64,000 nucleotides of DNA, taken from Methanomassiliicoccus sp. GTDB taxonomy: Archaea > Thermoplasmatota > Thermoplasmata > Methanomassiliicoccales > Methanomassiliicoccaceae. The notes beneath the pieces were generated by a model. It worked only from the letters and a program-made list of their open reading frames with translations. It was not told where the DNA came from and searched no databases. The translations under genes were made by a program, and so were the position numbers. The first letter of the stretch is position 1. Every line of letters starts with the position of its first letter. Shown piece after piece: positions 26,496-34,464 of this stretch. Location of the stretch: contig JAEILR010000028.1 in assembly GCA_016109435.1 (NCBI GenBank), forward strand, positions 62,001 to 126,000. Direction: 5' to 3'.

Positions 26496-26882
26496 TCACT
26501 CCCTACGTCCCTCTCGTCGGGGCAGGTGCTCGACCCGGTACTCGTGCCTGGGGAGTTCGACCGAGAACACGTGCACGGTGGGGGCGGTGTCCGGCTTGGA
26601 GTACTCCGGGGCCATGGAGATGGTCTGGGTGGGGCACACCTCCACGCACACGTTGCAGGCGATGCACCGGTTGCGGACCACCGTCTGAGTCTTGGCGTCC
26701 TTGTCGGTGGTGATGGCATTGGTAGGGCAGTTGCGCTCGCACCTCCGGCAGAAGATGCACTTGGCCATGTCCCATATGACCCTGCCGCGATTGCCGGGGG
26801 GCAGGTCCGCGGGCTCCTTCGGGTACGTGGTGGTGAACGGTCGCCGAAACAGGTTCCTCAGGGTGGAAGTGAGCATGGACAT
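26496..26882 (-). CDS. echF: Ech hydrogenase subunit F, 2x[4Fe-4S] ferredoxin
   Basis: The 128-residue subunit has two cluster motifs, CIFCRRCERNCP and CIACNVCVEVCP, the electron-transfer ferredoxin of group 4 hydrogenases. It would pass electrons between soluble ferredoxin and the EchC cluster. It lies 4 nt after echE on the same strand and is the last hydrogenase gene of the operon. Confidence 0.93.
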   Translation of the reverse strand: MSMLTSTLRNLFRRPFTTTYPKEPADLPPGNRGRVIWDMAKCIFCRRCERNCPTNAITTDKDAKTQTVVRNRCIACNVCVEVCPTQTISMAPEYSKPDTAPTVHVFSVELPRHEYRVEHLPRREGRRE

Positions 26883-26886
26883 GGCA

Positions 26887-27963
26887 TCACCGGTCCGTGC
26901 AGCAGATGCAGGGGTCCACCGACACCGTGATCGTGGGCACGTCCGCCAGCTGGCATCCCGGCATCATGGACAGTATGGCGGCGACGTTCATCAGCGCGGG
27001 GGTCCTCAGCTTTATCCTCTCCAGGGCCAGGGTCCCCTTTCCCCGTATGTAGTACATCAGCTCCCCCCGCGGGGCCTCCACCCGAGAGAACGCCTCCCCG
27101 CTGGGATGCCCTTTGACCTGGAGGGCCACGGGGCCGTCGGTCAGCAGCGGGAGGCACTGCTCTATGATGTCCACCGATCTCAGGCACTCGTCCATGCGCA
27201 CCATCATGCGGGCGTAGCTGTCCCCCTCCTCCCTGACCACGGGGGAGAACTTCAGCATGGAGTAGGCCGCGAACCCGTCCTGGCGTATGTCCTGGGGGAT
27301 GCCCGAGGCGCGGGACACCGGGCCGACAGTACCCCACTCCCAGGCCTCCTGCCTGGACAGCTTCCCTACGCCCTTGGTCCGCTTGGACAACGTGCTGTCC
27401 CTTCCGAAGATGCGGTGCAGCTCCTCAAGCCTCGGCCGGAGCTGGTCCATGGTGTCCTGCACGTCCTTCACCGCCTCCGGGGTCAGGTCCCGCTTGACCC
27501 CGCCCACCACGTTCATGCTGTAATGCACCCGGTTGCCGGAGAGGCGATTCACCAGCATCATGACGTACTCGCGCTCGCGGAAGCACTGCATGAACAGGTT
27601 CTCATAGCCCACCGACTCGGCGATGTGGCCCAGCGCCAGGAGATGGGAGGTCAGGCGCTGGCACTCCATCATTATGGTGCGTATCAGCTTCGCCCGCTCC
27701 GGAACCTCGATCCCGTAGATCATCTCCATTCCCTGGCAGTAGGCCGAGGAGTGGTGGAACGAGCAGATGCCGCATACCCTCTCCGCCAGGTACTGGGACT
27801 TCTTGTGGTCCAGGGACAGAGCGTACTCCATGCCCCGGTGGTTGTACCCCTGGTTCAGCTCCGCTCCCACCACCGTCTCCTCGTCCAGCGTCAGCCTGAC
27901 GTTCAGCGGTTCCAGGAACGCGGCGTGCTGCGGCCCGATGGGGATTATGGTGGCCTTAGCCAT
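26887..27963 (-). CDS. echE: Ech hydrogenase large catalytic subunit E
   Basis: The 358-residue [NiFe] large subunit has both Ni-Fe ligand pairs: ERVCGICSFHHSSAYC (Cys64, Cys67) and DPCICCTDR at the extreme C-terminus (Cys352, Cys355). It ends at the DR typical of Ech, so no cleaved extension is present. It catalyses H+/H2 exchange coupled to ferredoxin and ion translocation. It overlaps echD by 8 nt. This intact site contrasts with the site-less paralog at 32878. Confidence 0.97.
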   Translation of the reverse strand: MAKATIIPIGPQHAAFLEPLNVRLTLDEETVVGAELNQGYNHRGMEYALSLDHKKSQYLAERVCGICSFHHSSAYCQGMEMIYGIEVPERAKLIRTIMMECQRLTSHLLALGHIAESVGYENLFMQCFREREYVMMLVNRLSGNRVHYSMNVVGGVKRDLTPEAVKDVQDTMDQLRPRLEELHRIFGRDSTLSKRTKGVGKLSRQEAWEWGTVGPVSRASGIPQDIRQDGFAAYSMLKFSPVVREEGDSYARMMVRMDECLRSVDIIEQCLPLLTDGPVALQVKGHPSGEAFSRVEAPRGELMYYIRGKGTLALERIKLRTPALMNVAAILSMMPGCQLADVPTITVSVDPCICCTDR

Positions 27964-28351
27964 CGGCCTCGCCCCCCTTCCCCTCCTTCTTACCGTCCCT
28001 CTTCTTGCGGAGCGGGGCCACGGGGCTCTTCCCTTCCTCCAGGAAGAGGCCGGGACGCACGCCCTTGAACTTGAGACCGAAAAGGTCTACCGCCTCTCTC
28101 TCCATGTTCAGCGCCCCTCTGTAGATGTCGGCGACCGAATCGACCTCCCAGTCCGGGAGTATGTGAAAGCGGAAATTGACCATCCGGCCGTCGCGGTCGA
28201 AGAGATATATGAGCTCGAACCGGCCATCGTCCTCCTCCCGGGCGGCGATGGTGATCATCCTGGCCCCGGCATCCGTGTGCTCTCTCACCCTTTCCCGGAC
28301 GCCATGGTAAGCGTCCCGGTCGAAGTCCGGTATGTTCGTTCCCTCGGTCAT
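27956..28351 (-). CDS. echD: Ech hydrogenase subunit D
   Basis: The 131-residue protein matches the NuoC/30-kDa-like EchD. It has NMEREAVDLFGLKFKG in the middle and a basic Lys-rich tail (LRKKRDGKKEGKGG). It has no cofactor and holds the hydrogenase module to the rest of the complex. ATG 28351 overlaps the echC stop in ATGA; further upstream the frame is shadow of echC. It overlaps echE by 8 nt. Confidence 0.88.
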   Translation of the reverse strand: MTEGTNIPDFDRDAYHGVRERVREHTDAGARMITIAAREEDDGRFELIYLFDRDGRMVNFRFHILPDWEVDSVADIYRGALNMEREAVDLFGLKFKGVRPGLFLEEGKSPVAPLRKKRDGKKEGKGGEADG

Positions 28352-28800
28352 CTCCCATCCTCCTTGTCCCCCGCCTCGACCTTCTCCTTCCACTTCGAGA
28401 GGGCGAGGACGAGGGCATCGATCAGCGCCTCCGGACGGCAGGCGCAGCCGGGGACATAGACGTCCACCGGTATCACCTTGTCCACTCCCCCGTTGACGTT
28501 GTAGCAGTTGTGGAAGGGGGCCCCGGTCGATGCGCAGTCCCCGCAGGCCACCACCAGCTTCGGCTCCGGCGTCTGGTCGTACAGGTTCCTCAGGCGGTCC
28601 TCGCACTTCTTGGTGACCGGGCCGGTGATCAGCAGTATGTCGGCGTGCTTGGGGTTGGCCTTGTTCACCGCCCCGAACCTCTCCACGTCGTATCGGGGGG
28701 TGAGCAGGGCCCACACCTCCAGGTCGCAGCCGTTGCAGGACCCGGTATCGAAATGCATGATCCACGGCGATCTTATCCTCATGTTCTCCTTGAGCCCCAT
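28348..28800 (-). CDS. echC: Ech hydrogenase small subunit C
   Basis: The 150-residue small subunit has the cluster ligands TGSCNGCDLEV (Cys22, Cys25), VVACGDCAST (Cys86, Cys89) and YVPGCACRPEALID (Cys119), which hold the proximal [4Fe-4S] cluster. It bridges EchF and the Ni-Fe site in EchE. Its start shares one base with the echB stop (TGATG) and its stop overlaps echD in ATGA. Confidence 0.95.
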   Translation of the reverse strand: MGLKENMRIRSPWIMHFDTGSCNGCDLEVWALLTPRYDVERFGAVNKANPKHADILLITGPVTKKCEDRLRNLYDQTPEPKLVVACGDCASTGAPFHNCYNVNGGVDKVIPVDVYVPGCACRPEALIDALVLALSKWKEKVEAGDKEDGR

Positions 28801-29663
28801 CAGAACACCCCCTGGCGCACGATGAACAGGACCAGCAGGTTGATGGCCACCAGTCCCAGTCCCGCGATGAGCGTGAACCGGACCATCCGCTCCCGGGTCA
28901 GGCGGGAGGTGATGTTGTCGATCACGATGGTCACGAGCAGCAGGACCAGCACCAGCACCAGTTTGAGCGCTAAGGATATCACCGGGTCCTCGTTCCACAC
29001 GAACAGGGTGGCGATCCCGTAGACGAACGCCAGCTGGACCCACCGGGCCACCTCCATAATGGCCAGGTACGGCCCGGAGTACTCGGCGTAGGGGCCGGAC
29101 ATGATCTCCTGGTGGGCGGTGGGGACGTCGTAGGGGGACTTCTCCAGCAGGATCACCAGCACCGGCACCAGCGCCAGGAGGGCCAGGGGGATGGTGTACA
29201 GCAGCCCTCCGCCGATGTTCGCTACCAGGAGGGAGCTCTCCAGCCCGATGGCCAGGACCGCGATCAGCAGCACCGGCTCGTAGGCCAGGATGGCCAGGAG
29301 CTCCCGCTGCCCCCCGATATAGGAGTACGGGGAACGGGCGGAGAACGCCCCCATGACCAGGCACAACGCCCCCACCCCGGAGACGAAGAACGCCACCAGC
29401 AGGTCCCCTCCGGCCACGAACAGCGCGAACGCGGCGGCCTGGAACAGCAGGGCGGCCCCGGCGAACACCACCTGGAGGTCGTTGATGAGCAGCGGACGCT
29501 TGGAGAGCAGCTTCCCCAGGTCATAGAACGGCTGCACCACCGGGGGTCCCTTGCGGTTCTGCAACCGAGCGGTCAGCTTGCGGTCCAGACCAGTGCTGAA
29601 GCCCACCGCCAGGGGAGCGATTATTATGATGAGGATCTGAACAAGGACCGCCAGAACGTCCAT
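28800..29663 (-). CDS. echB: Ech hydrogenase membrane subunit B
   Basis: The 287-residue protein is the NuoH/HyfC-like membrane subunit with about 8 hydrophobic segments. The family signatures are RLQNRKGPPVVQPFYDLGKLL after TM1 and EKSPYDVPTAHQEIMSGPYAEYSG in the middle; the latter carries the acidic residues of the ion channel entrance. The start shares the TGATG with echA. The frame open upstream is shadow of echA. Confidence 0.95.
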   Translation of the reverse strand: MDVLAVLVQILIIIIAPLAVGFSTGLDRKLTARLQNRKGPPVVQPFYDLGKLLSKRPLLINDLQVVFAGAALLFQAAAFALFVAGGDLLVAFFVSGVGALCLVMGAFSARSPYSYIGGQRELLAILAYEPVLLIAVLAIGLESSLLVANIGGGLLYTIPLALLALVPVLVILLEKSPYDVPTAHQEIMSGPYAEYSGPYLAIMEVARWVQLAFVYGIATLFVWNEDPVISLALKLVLVLVLLLVTIVIDNITSRLTRERMVRFTLIAGLGLVAINLLVLFIVRQGVF

Positions 29664-31543
29664 CACACCACCTCCAGCAGGAAGGGGAGGACCAAGATGG
29701 CGACCACCATCAGCACTCCCGCGCCCTCGGAGACGGCCACCGCCCTCAGGACCTTGGCCCCGTCCCAGTAGTAGTTGTTCCGGGTCTCGAGCTCGAACTC
29801 CTCGCCGCCGGCGTAGATCTTCGACACCTCGTCCTCTCCCGGGCGGACCAGGAACATCAGGCCCAGAAAGATGATGGCGGTCAGCAACAGGAACAGGAAC
29901 ACCGGGAACTCCCCCGAGGAGGTGAACAGGCTTAGGTTGTCGGTCCCCACCGGGATGACGAAGTACCGTTCGATGAACGGGGCGATCAGGTAGCGGAGCA
30001 CCGGGCCTATCAGCGCCGATAGTACCACCGCGCCGGCCATGAGCGCCCCCAGGGTCCACTTGTAGTTTCGGGCCAGGGAGTCCTCTCTCACCGGTATCGA
30101 TCTGGCGCCGGGACCGGCGGACAGGATCGTGCCGATCCACTTGAAGTAGTACACCATCATCCCCGCGAACCCCAGCACCAGGAGGAACAGCAGCAGCTGG
30201 TAGGTCCCCGCCGCCGCCACGATGAGCCATTTGGAAACGAACATCCCGAACGGCGGCAGGACCAGGGTGAACACTCCGATGATGAGGGCCGCGGAGGCGT
30301 AGGGCATGGTGGTGCGTATCCCCTGCATGTCCTCGATGTCCTCACTGCCCAGCCTCTCCTTGACCACCCCCACCGACAGGAAGAGCAGGGCCTTGGAGAT
30401 GGAATGGTAGAGGAGCAGGACGACCGCCGCGGTGATGGCCAGGGGGGTGGAGATGCCCACGCACATGGTGATGAGCCCGAGGTTCCCGATGGTGGACCAC
30501 GCCAGCACCCGCTTGGAGTTGCTCTGGGTCATCGCCAGCACCGTGGACGCCAGGAAGGTCGCCCCTCCTACCAGGGCGATCACCCAGCTCAGGGACGCCA
30601 CCTCCACCAGGCTGGGGGAGGTGCGGATGAGGAGGTAGACGCCCAGGTTCACCATGGTGGCGCTGTGCAGCAGGGCGGAGACCGGTGTGGGCGCGACCAT
30701 CGCTCCCAGCAGCCAGGACTGGAAGGGGAACTGGGCGGACTTGGTGAACCCGGCCACCGCGAGAAGGGCCAGGGGCATCACCGCCAGGCCGTCCAGGCCT
30801 CCCACCGGGATGCCGACGAGGGAGGTGGTCCCGTAATAGTTGTATGCCAGGATGGCCCCGACGATGAACGCCAGCGCACCGGCGATGGTGATGCGCAGAG
30901 CGCGCTCGGCCGCCCGTTTCGCCTCCACCGTGCCGGTGTGCCCGATGAGCAGGAAGGAGCACAGCGTGGTGACGTCCCAGAACAGGAACAGCCACAGCAT
31001 GTCGTTGGAGAAGACCGCCCCGTTCATCCCCCCCAGGAACAGCAGGATGACGGCGAAGAACCTGGGCTGGCGTGGATCGTCCCTCATGTACCGGAGAGCG
31101 TAGATGGCGATGATCGAGCCGATGATCGATGTGATGAGGGCCATTATGAGGGCCAGGTTGTCGACCAGCAGGGCCGGGGTCGCCTCGGTGAAGTTAAGCC
31201 AGCTATCCAGGGCCACCGCCAGGACGAGGTTCGCCGCGGCGATGCCCACCACCCACCAGCTCCTGATCCGCCAGCCGATGATGACGAACACGGCGGCGAG
31301 GACGAGGTCCAGCACGATCATGGCCGGCCCCATGGGGAAGAGGTCGTGAGCGTCGATGGCGATGATCCGGAAGGAGTCGGCGGCCATGAACAGGAGCAAG
31401 CCGACGGACGACAGGACCATCGCCGCCGAGACGATGAGCACCGTCCACACCGTGGCCGCACGCCTCCTGGCGGCGAGCACGATCATGGACCCGACCACTG
31501 GAACCAGAACGAGCAATACCGCTAGAACCTCTCCACCGTTCAT
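29663..31543 (-). CDS. echA: Ech hydrogenase antiporter-like subunit A
   Basis: The 626-residue protein is homologous to NuoL/Mrp antiporter subunits, with at least 14 hydrophobic segments. Key charged sites are visible: an acidic residue in FLFWDVTTLCSFLLI (Asp where most relatives have Glu), Lys in GFTKSAQFPFQSWLLGAM and Lys in YHSISKALLFLSVGVV. It pumps H+ or Na+ as H2 reacts with ferredoxin. It is the first gene of echABCDEF, and a C-terminal hydrophobic extension ends at the echB start. Confidence 0.95.
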   Translation of the reverse strand: MNGGEVLAVLLVLVPVVGSMIVLAARRRAATVWTVLIVSAAMVLSSVGLLLFMAADSFRIIAIDAHDLFPMGPAMIVLDLVLAAVFVIIGWRIRSWWVVGIAAANLVLAVALDSWLNFTEATPALLVDNLALIMALITSIIGSIIAIYALRYMRDDPRQPRFFAVILLFLGGMNGAVFSNDMLWLFLFWDVTTLCSFLLIGHTGTVEAKRAAERALRITIAGALAFIVGAILAYNYYGTTSLVGIPVGGLDGLAVMPLALLAVAGFTKSAQFPFQSWLLGAMVAPTPVSALLHSATMVNLGVYLLIRTSPSLVEVASLSWVIALVGGATFLASTVLAMTQSNSKRVLAWSTIGNLGLITMCVGISTPLAITAAVVLLLYHSISKALLFLSVGVVKERLGSEDIEDMQGIRTTMPYASAALIIGVFTLVLPPFGMFVSKWLIVAAAGTYQLLLFLLVLGFAGMMVYYFKWIGTILSAGPGARSIPVREDSLARNYKWTLGALMAGAVVLSALIGPVLRYLIAPFIERYFVIPVGTDNLSLFTSSGEFPVFLFLLLTAIIFLGLMFLVRPGEDEVSKIYAGGEEFELETRNNYYWDGAKVLRAVAVSEGAGVLMVVAILVLPFLLEVV

Positions 31544-31566
31544 CCGTCATCTAATCCATTGTGATG

Positions 31567-31576
31567 TAATTATACT
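31567..31576 (-). promoter_or_regulatory. Probable TATA box of the ech operon (in a divergent promoter region)
   Basis: On the minus strand AGTATAATTA lies about 25-30 nt upstream of the echA ATG, which would give a very short leader. The 81-base gap 31544-31624 also has to contain the promoter of the universal-stress gene on the plus strand. Confidence 0.45.
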
Positions 31577-31624
31577 CTACGAAATATCGCCAGGCCGTCC
31601 TGGGGTTCTTCGTTCCTGCATCCC

Positions 31625-32092
31625 ATGACGATGTTTTTTTACCATGGACAACGATGGCCAGCCATGGAAGAGCGCTTGGTCCCGGATGGCCTGGTAGGAG
31701 GGAAGAACCTTCTGCTGGCCACGGATGGGAAGCCTCATTCGGTGAAGGCCATCGAGTACGCCATGGAGATGGCCAAACTGACCTCGTCGAAGCTTTTCAT
31801 CATCTATGTGGTCAGTCCCAAGAACGAGTCGGAGAGATCGGAGATCATCAAGGAGGGGATGGGCACCCTTCAGGAGCTCAAGGCGATGGGCAGCGACAGG
31901 GGATTGGACGTAACCACCCTGATGGAGGGAGGCTCCCCCCACCAGTCCATCGTCTCCACCGCGGAGCGCATCAAGGCCGGGGCCATCATCGTCGGCACGT
32001 CCGGAAAGACGGTCCTGGACCGGGTGCTGATCGGCTCGGTGTCTGAGTACGTGGTGCGCAACTCCGGCTGCACCGTTATCGTGGTGAAATGA
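31625..32092 (+). CDS. Universal stress protein (UspA family)
   Basis: The product of up to 155 residues has the UspA fold: KNLLLATDGKPHSVKAIEYA at the N-terminus, and GTSGKTVLDRVLIGSVSEYV at the C-terminus, the G-x2-G-x9-G-(S/T) ATP-binding signature. The start is uncertain: ATG 31625 or ATG 31664, which better fits the usual Usp length. It stands alone on the plus strand between the two hydrogenase-like operons, and its 3' end overlaps the convergent small-subunit gene by 17 nt. Confidence 0.9.
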   Translation: MTMFFYHGQRWPAMEERLVPDGLVGGKNLLLATDGKPHSVKAIEYAMEMAKLTSSKLFIIYVVSPKNESERSEIIKEGMGTLQELKAMGSDRGLDVTTLMEGGSPHQSIVSTAERIKAGAIIVGTSGKTVLDRVLIGSVSEYVVRNSGCTVIVVK

Positions 32093-32555
32093 TCGTATCG
32101 CCGGACTCCCAGCGGTCCACCGCCACCATGATGCCCTGGATGATGGCCTGGGGGCGGGGAGGGCAGCCGGGGATGTACACGTCCACCGGCAGCACCTTGT
32201 CCACGCCGTCAAGGGTGGCGTAGGTCCCCCTGAATATCCCGCCGGAGATGGCACACGAGCCCATGGCCACCACCATCTTGGGCGATGGGGTCGCCCGGTA
32301 GGTCTGCAGCAGCGCGGGCAGCATGTTCCGCGTCACCGGCCCGGTCACCAGCAGCATATCGGCGTGGCGGGGTGAGGCCACCACGTGCAGGCCGAAGCGC
32401 TCGATGTCGTGGACCGCGTTGGTAAGGGAGTTCACTTCCACCTCGCATCCGTTGCAGGAGCCGGCGTCGACCTCCCTGATGGACAGGGAGCCGCCGAACA
32501 CCTTCCTGATCCTCGCCTTCAGCTCCTCCCCCAGCTTCTCGGTCTCCTCATCCAT
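32076..32555 (-). CDS. Ehr-like complex small subunit (HyfI/NuoB type)
   Basis: The 159-residue subunit keeps the proximal [4Fe-4S] ligands AGSCNGCEVEV (Cys34, Cys37), AMGSCAISGG (Cys101) and YIPGCPPRPQAI (Cys131). It is the last gene of the seven-gene operon and overlaps the ferredoxin subunit by 8 nt. Electron transfer through it remains possible even though its large-subunit partner has no Ni site. The 3' end overlaps the universal-stress gene convergently. Confidence 0.93.
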   Translation of the reverse strand: MDEETEKLGEELKARIRKVFGGSLSIREVDAGSCNGCEVEVNSLTNAVHDIERFGLHVVASPRHADMLLVTGPVTRNMLPALLQTYRATPSPKMVVAMGSCAISGGIFRGTYATLDGVDKVLPVDVYIPGCPPRPQAIIQGIMVAVDRWESGDTIISPR

Positions 32556-32868
32556 GGCGGTACACCACCCTGAGGTCCTCCCTCGATCGCGCGGCCAGCT
32601 CGAATTCCGGCCCCATGGTGATGGCCTTGCACGCCTCGGCGCAGGCGGCGCAGAAGATGCACCGCTCCGCGGAGACCTCGATGCCCTCGGGAAGAACGGT
32701 AATGGCCTGGACCGGGCAGGCGGAAACGCATCGGGAGCAGCGGTCGCACGCCTCCACGTCCACCACCGGGAGCCCCAGGAAGGCATCGAACGCCCTGCCC
32801 CGCTCCCGGGGGTAGTCCCTGGTCTGCACCCCCCTCTTGAGCACGCCGAGCCTTAGGATCTTGAACAT
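32548..32868 (-). CDS. Ehr-like complex ferredoxin subunit (HyfH/NuoI type)
   Basis: The 106-residue protein has two 4Fe-4S motifs, CDRCSRCVSACP and CIFCAACAEACK, and an N-terminal membrane-apposed segment (FKILRLGVLKRGVQTRDYP) as in HycF/HyfH. It would connect an electron donor to the small-subunit cluster. It lies 9 nt after the large-subunit gene and overlaps the small-subunit gene by 8 nt. Confidence 0.93.
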   Translation of the reverse strand: MFKILRLGVLKRGVQTRDYPRERGRAFDAFLGLPVVDVEACDRCSRCVSACPVQAITVLPEGIEVSAERCIFCAACAEACKAITMGPEFELAARSREDLRVVYRHG

Positions 32869-32877
32869 CTTGCCACC

Positions 32878-34464
32878 TCACAGGTCGTTACCGGAATAGG
32901 AAAGGTTGAAGCTCTTGTTGACGAGCGGGAAGTCGGGCACGATGTTGCCCAGGACCGCCTGCTCCATGGCCAGCCAGTTGCAGAACGAGGCGTCCCTGAT
33001 CTTGTGGCGGAAGGGCGCCCCGATGCCGCTCATGATCCAGTGCACCAGCTCGCCCCGGGGCGATTCCACCAGGGAGAAGGCGGTGCCGCCGGAATGGATC
33101 TCTCCGACCTCCGCCCGGACCGGCCCTCCGGGCATGCCGTCCAGGGCCTGGTCGATGAGCGAGAACGACTCCCTCACCTCGTCCATCTTCACCCTCATCC
33201 TGGCGTTCACGTCCCCGCCGGACTGACGGGGCACCAGGAAGTTGAGCCTCCCGTAGGCGGCATAGGGGTGGTCCCTGCGCACGTCCCGGTCCACGTCGCT
33301 GGCCCTGGCCGCCGGTCCCACCACGTTGAGGCTCCTGGCCATCTCCGTGGTCAGCCTCCCGGTGGTCTCCACCCGGTCCATCATCGACGGGGAGGTCAGC
33401 ATGAGATCGGTCAGGTCCTCGAAGTCCAGCTTCAGCTTGACCAGGGTGGCCACGATCTTCTCCCGGTCGTTGCCGGTGAGGTCCCTGCGCACCCCGCCCA
33501 GCACGTTCACGGAACGCAGGAGGCGGGATCCGGTCAGGCACTCGTTGAGGTTTAGGGCCTTCTCCCTCAGCAGGTAGCCGTTGGCCGCGGGCACGCTGAA
33601 CGCGGTGTCCAGGGCGATGCCGGCGAGGTCCCCGAACAGGTTGTACAGCCTCTCCAGCTCCAGCATGATCGTCCGTATGAACTCCGCCCGCTCCGGCACC
33701 TTGCAGGCGGCCAGAGACTCCACCGCCTGGCAGTACGCGGTGGAGTGGGCGACGCCGTTGTCCCCGGATATCCGCTCGGCGAGGTACACGCCCTTGGAGT
33801 AGGGGGTGGACTCGGAGAGCTTCTCGATCCCCTTGTGCACGTATCCCAGCCGCACCTCGAGGTTGATGATCGGTTCCCCGGCGACAGAGAAGCGGAAGTG
33901 GCCCGGCTCGATGACCCCGGCGTGCACCGGGCCCACCGGTATCTCGTAGACGGCTTCCCCCTCCACTATGGTGAATGAGTATTCGGTCCTCTCCCGGGGA
34001 GGCCGGTGGGACAGCGGGAAGTCCTTCCTCAGGGGGTGCAGGCCCTCCGGCCAGTCATCGTAGAGGACCAGGGGGCGGGGGTCAGGGTGCCCCACCGCCA
34101 CCAGCCCGAACATGTCCTGGATCTCCCGCTCGTACCAGTCCGCCTCATTTACGTGGGGGGTGAGGGAATCGAACTTCAGGTTGTTGAGGCCCAGGGAGGC
34201 GATGATGGTGATGAACGCGTTCTCCCCCCGGAGCGCGAGCATGACGTGGACCTTGAATGTCCCCTCCCTGGCCCGCTCATCGGTGGCGTGCATCGTCACC
34301 AGGGTGGTGCCGTGGGTCCGGTGGATGTGGGTCACCAGGGGCACCAATGCCTCGGCCTTCACCGGCAGGCGCAGCTCGTTGCGCTCGATGACCGGGTGGT
34401 CGATCTTCAGGGACAGCTCCGGCGGCAGCTGCCGGAAGATGGCCCTCAGCCGCTGGTCGCTCAT
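32878..34464 (-). CDS. Ehr-like fused NuoC/NuoD-type large subunit lacking Ni ligands
   Basis: The 528-residue protein fuses a 30-kDa NuoC/HycE-N domain (about 1-165, with WYEREIQDMFGLVAVG and LHPLRKDFPL) to a 49-kDa hydrogenase large-subunit domain. Where [NiFe] enzymes have CGICxxxH the sequence is ERISGDNGVAHSTAYC, and the C-terminal DPCxxCTDR is replaced by NKSFNLSYSGNDL. All four Ni-ligand cysteines are therefore absent while the surrounding residues are well kept. That is the hallmark of Ehr (energy-converting hydrogenase-related) complexes, not of a working hydrogenase. The stop of the upstream gene overlaps its start in ATGA. Confidence 0.93.
   Translation of the reverse strand: MSDQRLRAIFRQLPPELSLKIDHPVIERNELRLPVKAEALVPLVTHIHRTHGTTLVTMHATDERAREGTFKVHVMLALRGENAFITIIASLGLNNLKFDSLTPHVNEADWYEREIQDMFGLVAVGHPDPRPLVLYDDWPEGLHPLRKDFPLSHRPPRERTEYSFTIVEGEAVYEIPVGPVHAGVIEPGHFRFSVAGEPIINLEVRLGYVHKGIEKLSESTPYSKGVYLAERISGDNGVAHSTAYCQAVESLAACKVPERAEFIRTIMLELERLYNLFGDLAGIALDTAFSVPAANGYLLREKALNLNECLTGSRLLRSVNVLGGVRRDLTGNDREKIVATLVKLKLDFEDLTDLMLTSPSMMDRVETTGRLTTEMARSLNVVGPAARASDVDRDVRRDHPYAAYGRLNFLVPRQSGGDVNARMRVKMDEVRESFSLIDQALDGMPGGPVRAEVGEIHSGGTAFSLVESPRGELVHWIMSGIGAPFRHKIRDASFCNWLAMEQAVLGNIVPDFPLVNKSFNLSYSGNDL

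Noticed and set aside
26692-28068. Plus-strand open frame of about 458 codons opposite echE/echF
   Set aside because: The sense strand carries intact Ech subunits with all motifs; the opposite frame is His/Arg-rich shadow.
32878-34464. Frameshift or sequencing error explaining missing Ni ligands
   Set aside because: Both ligand sites are replaced by well-formed sequence in frame, with conserved flanking residues on each side. Two separate errors would be needed.
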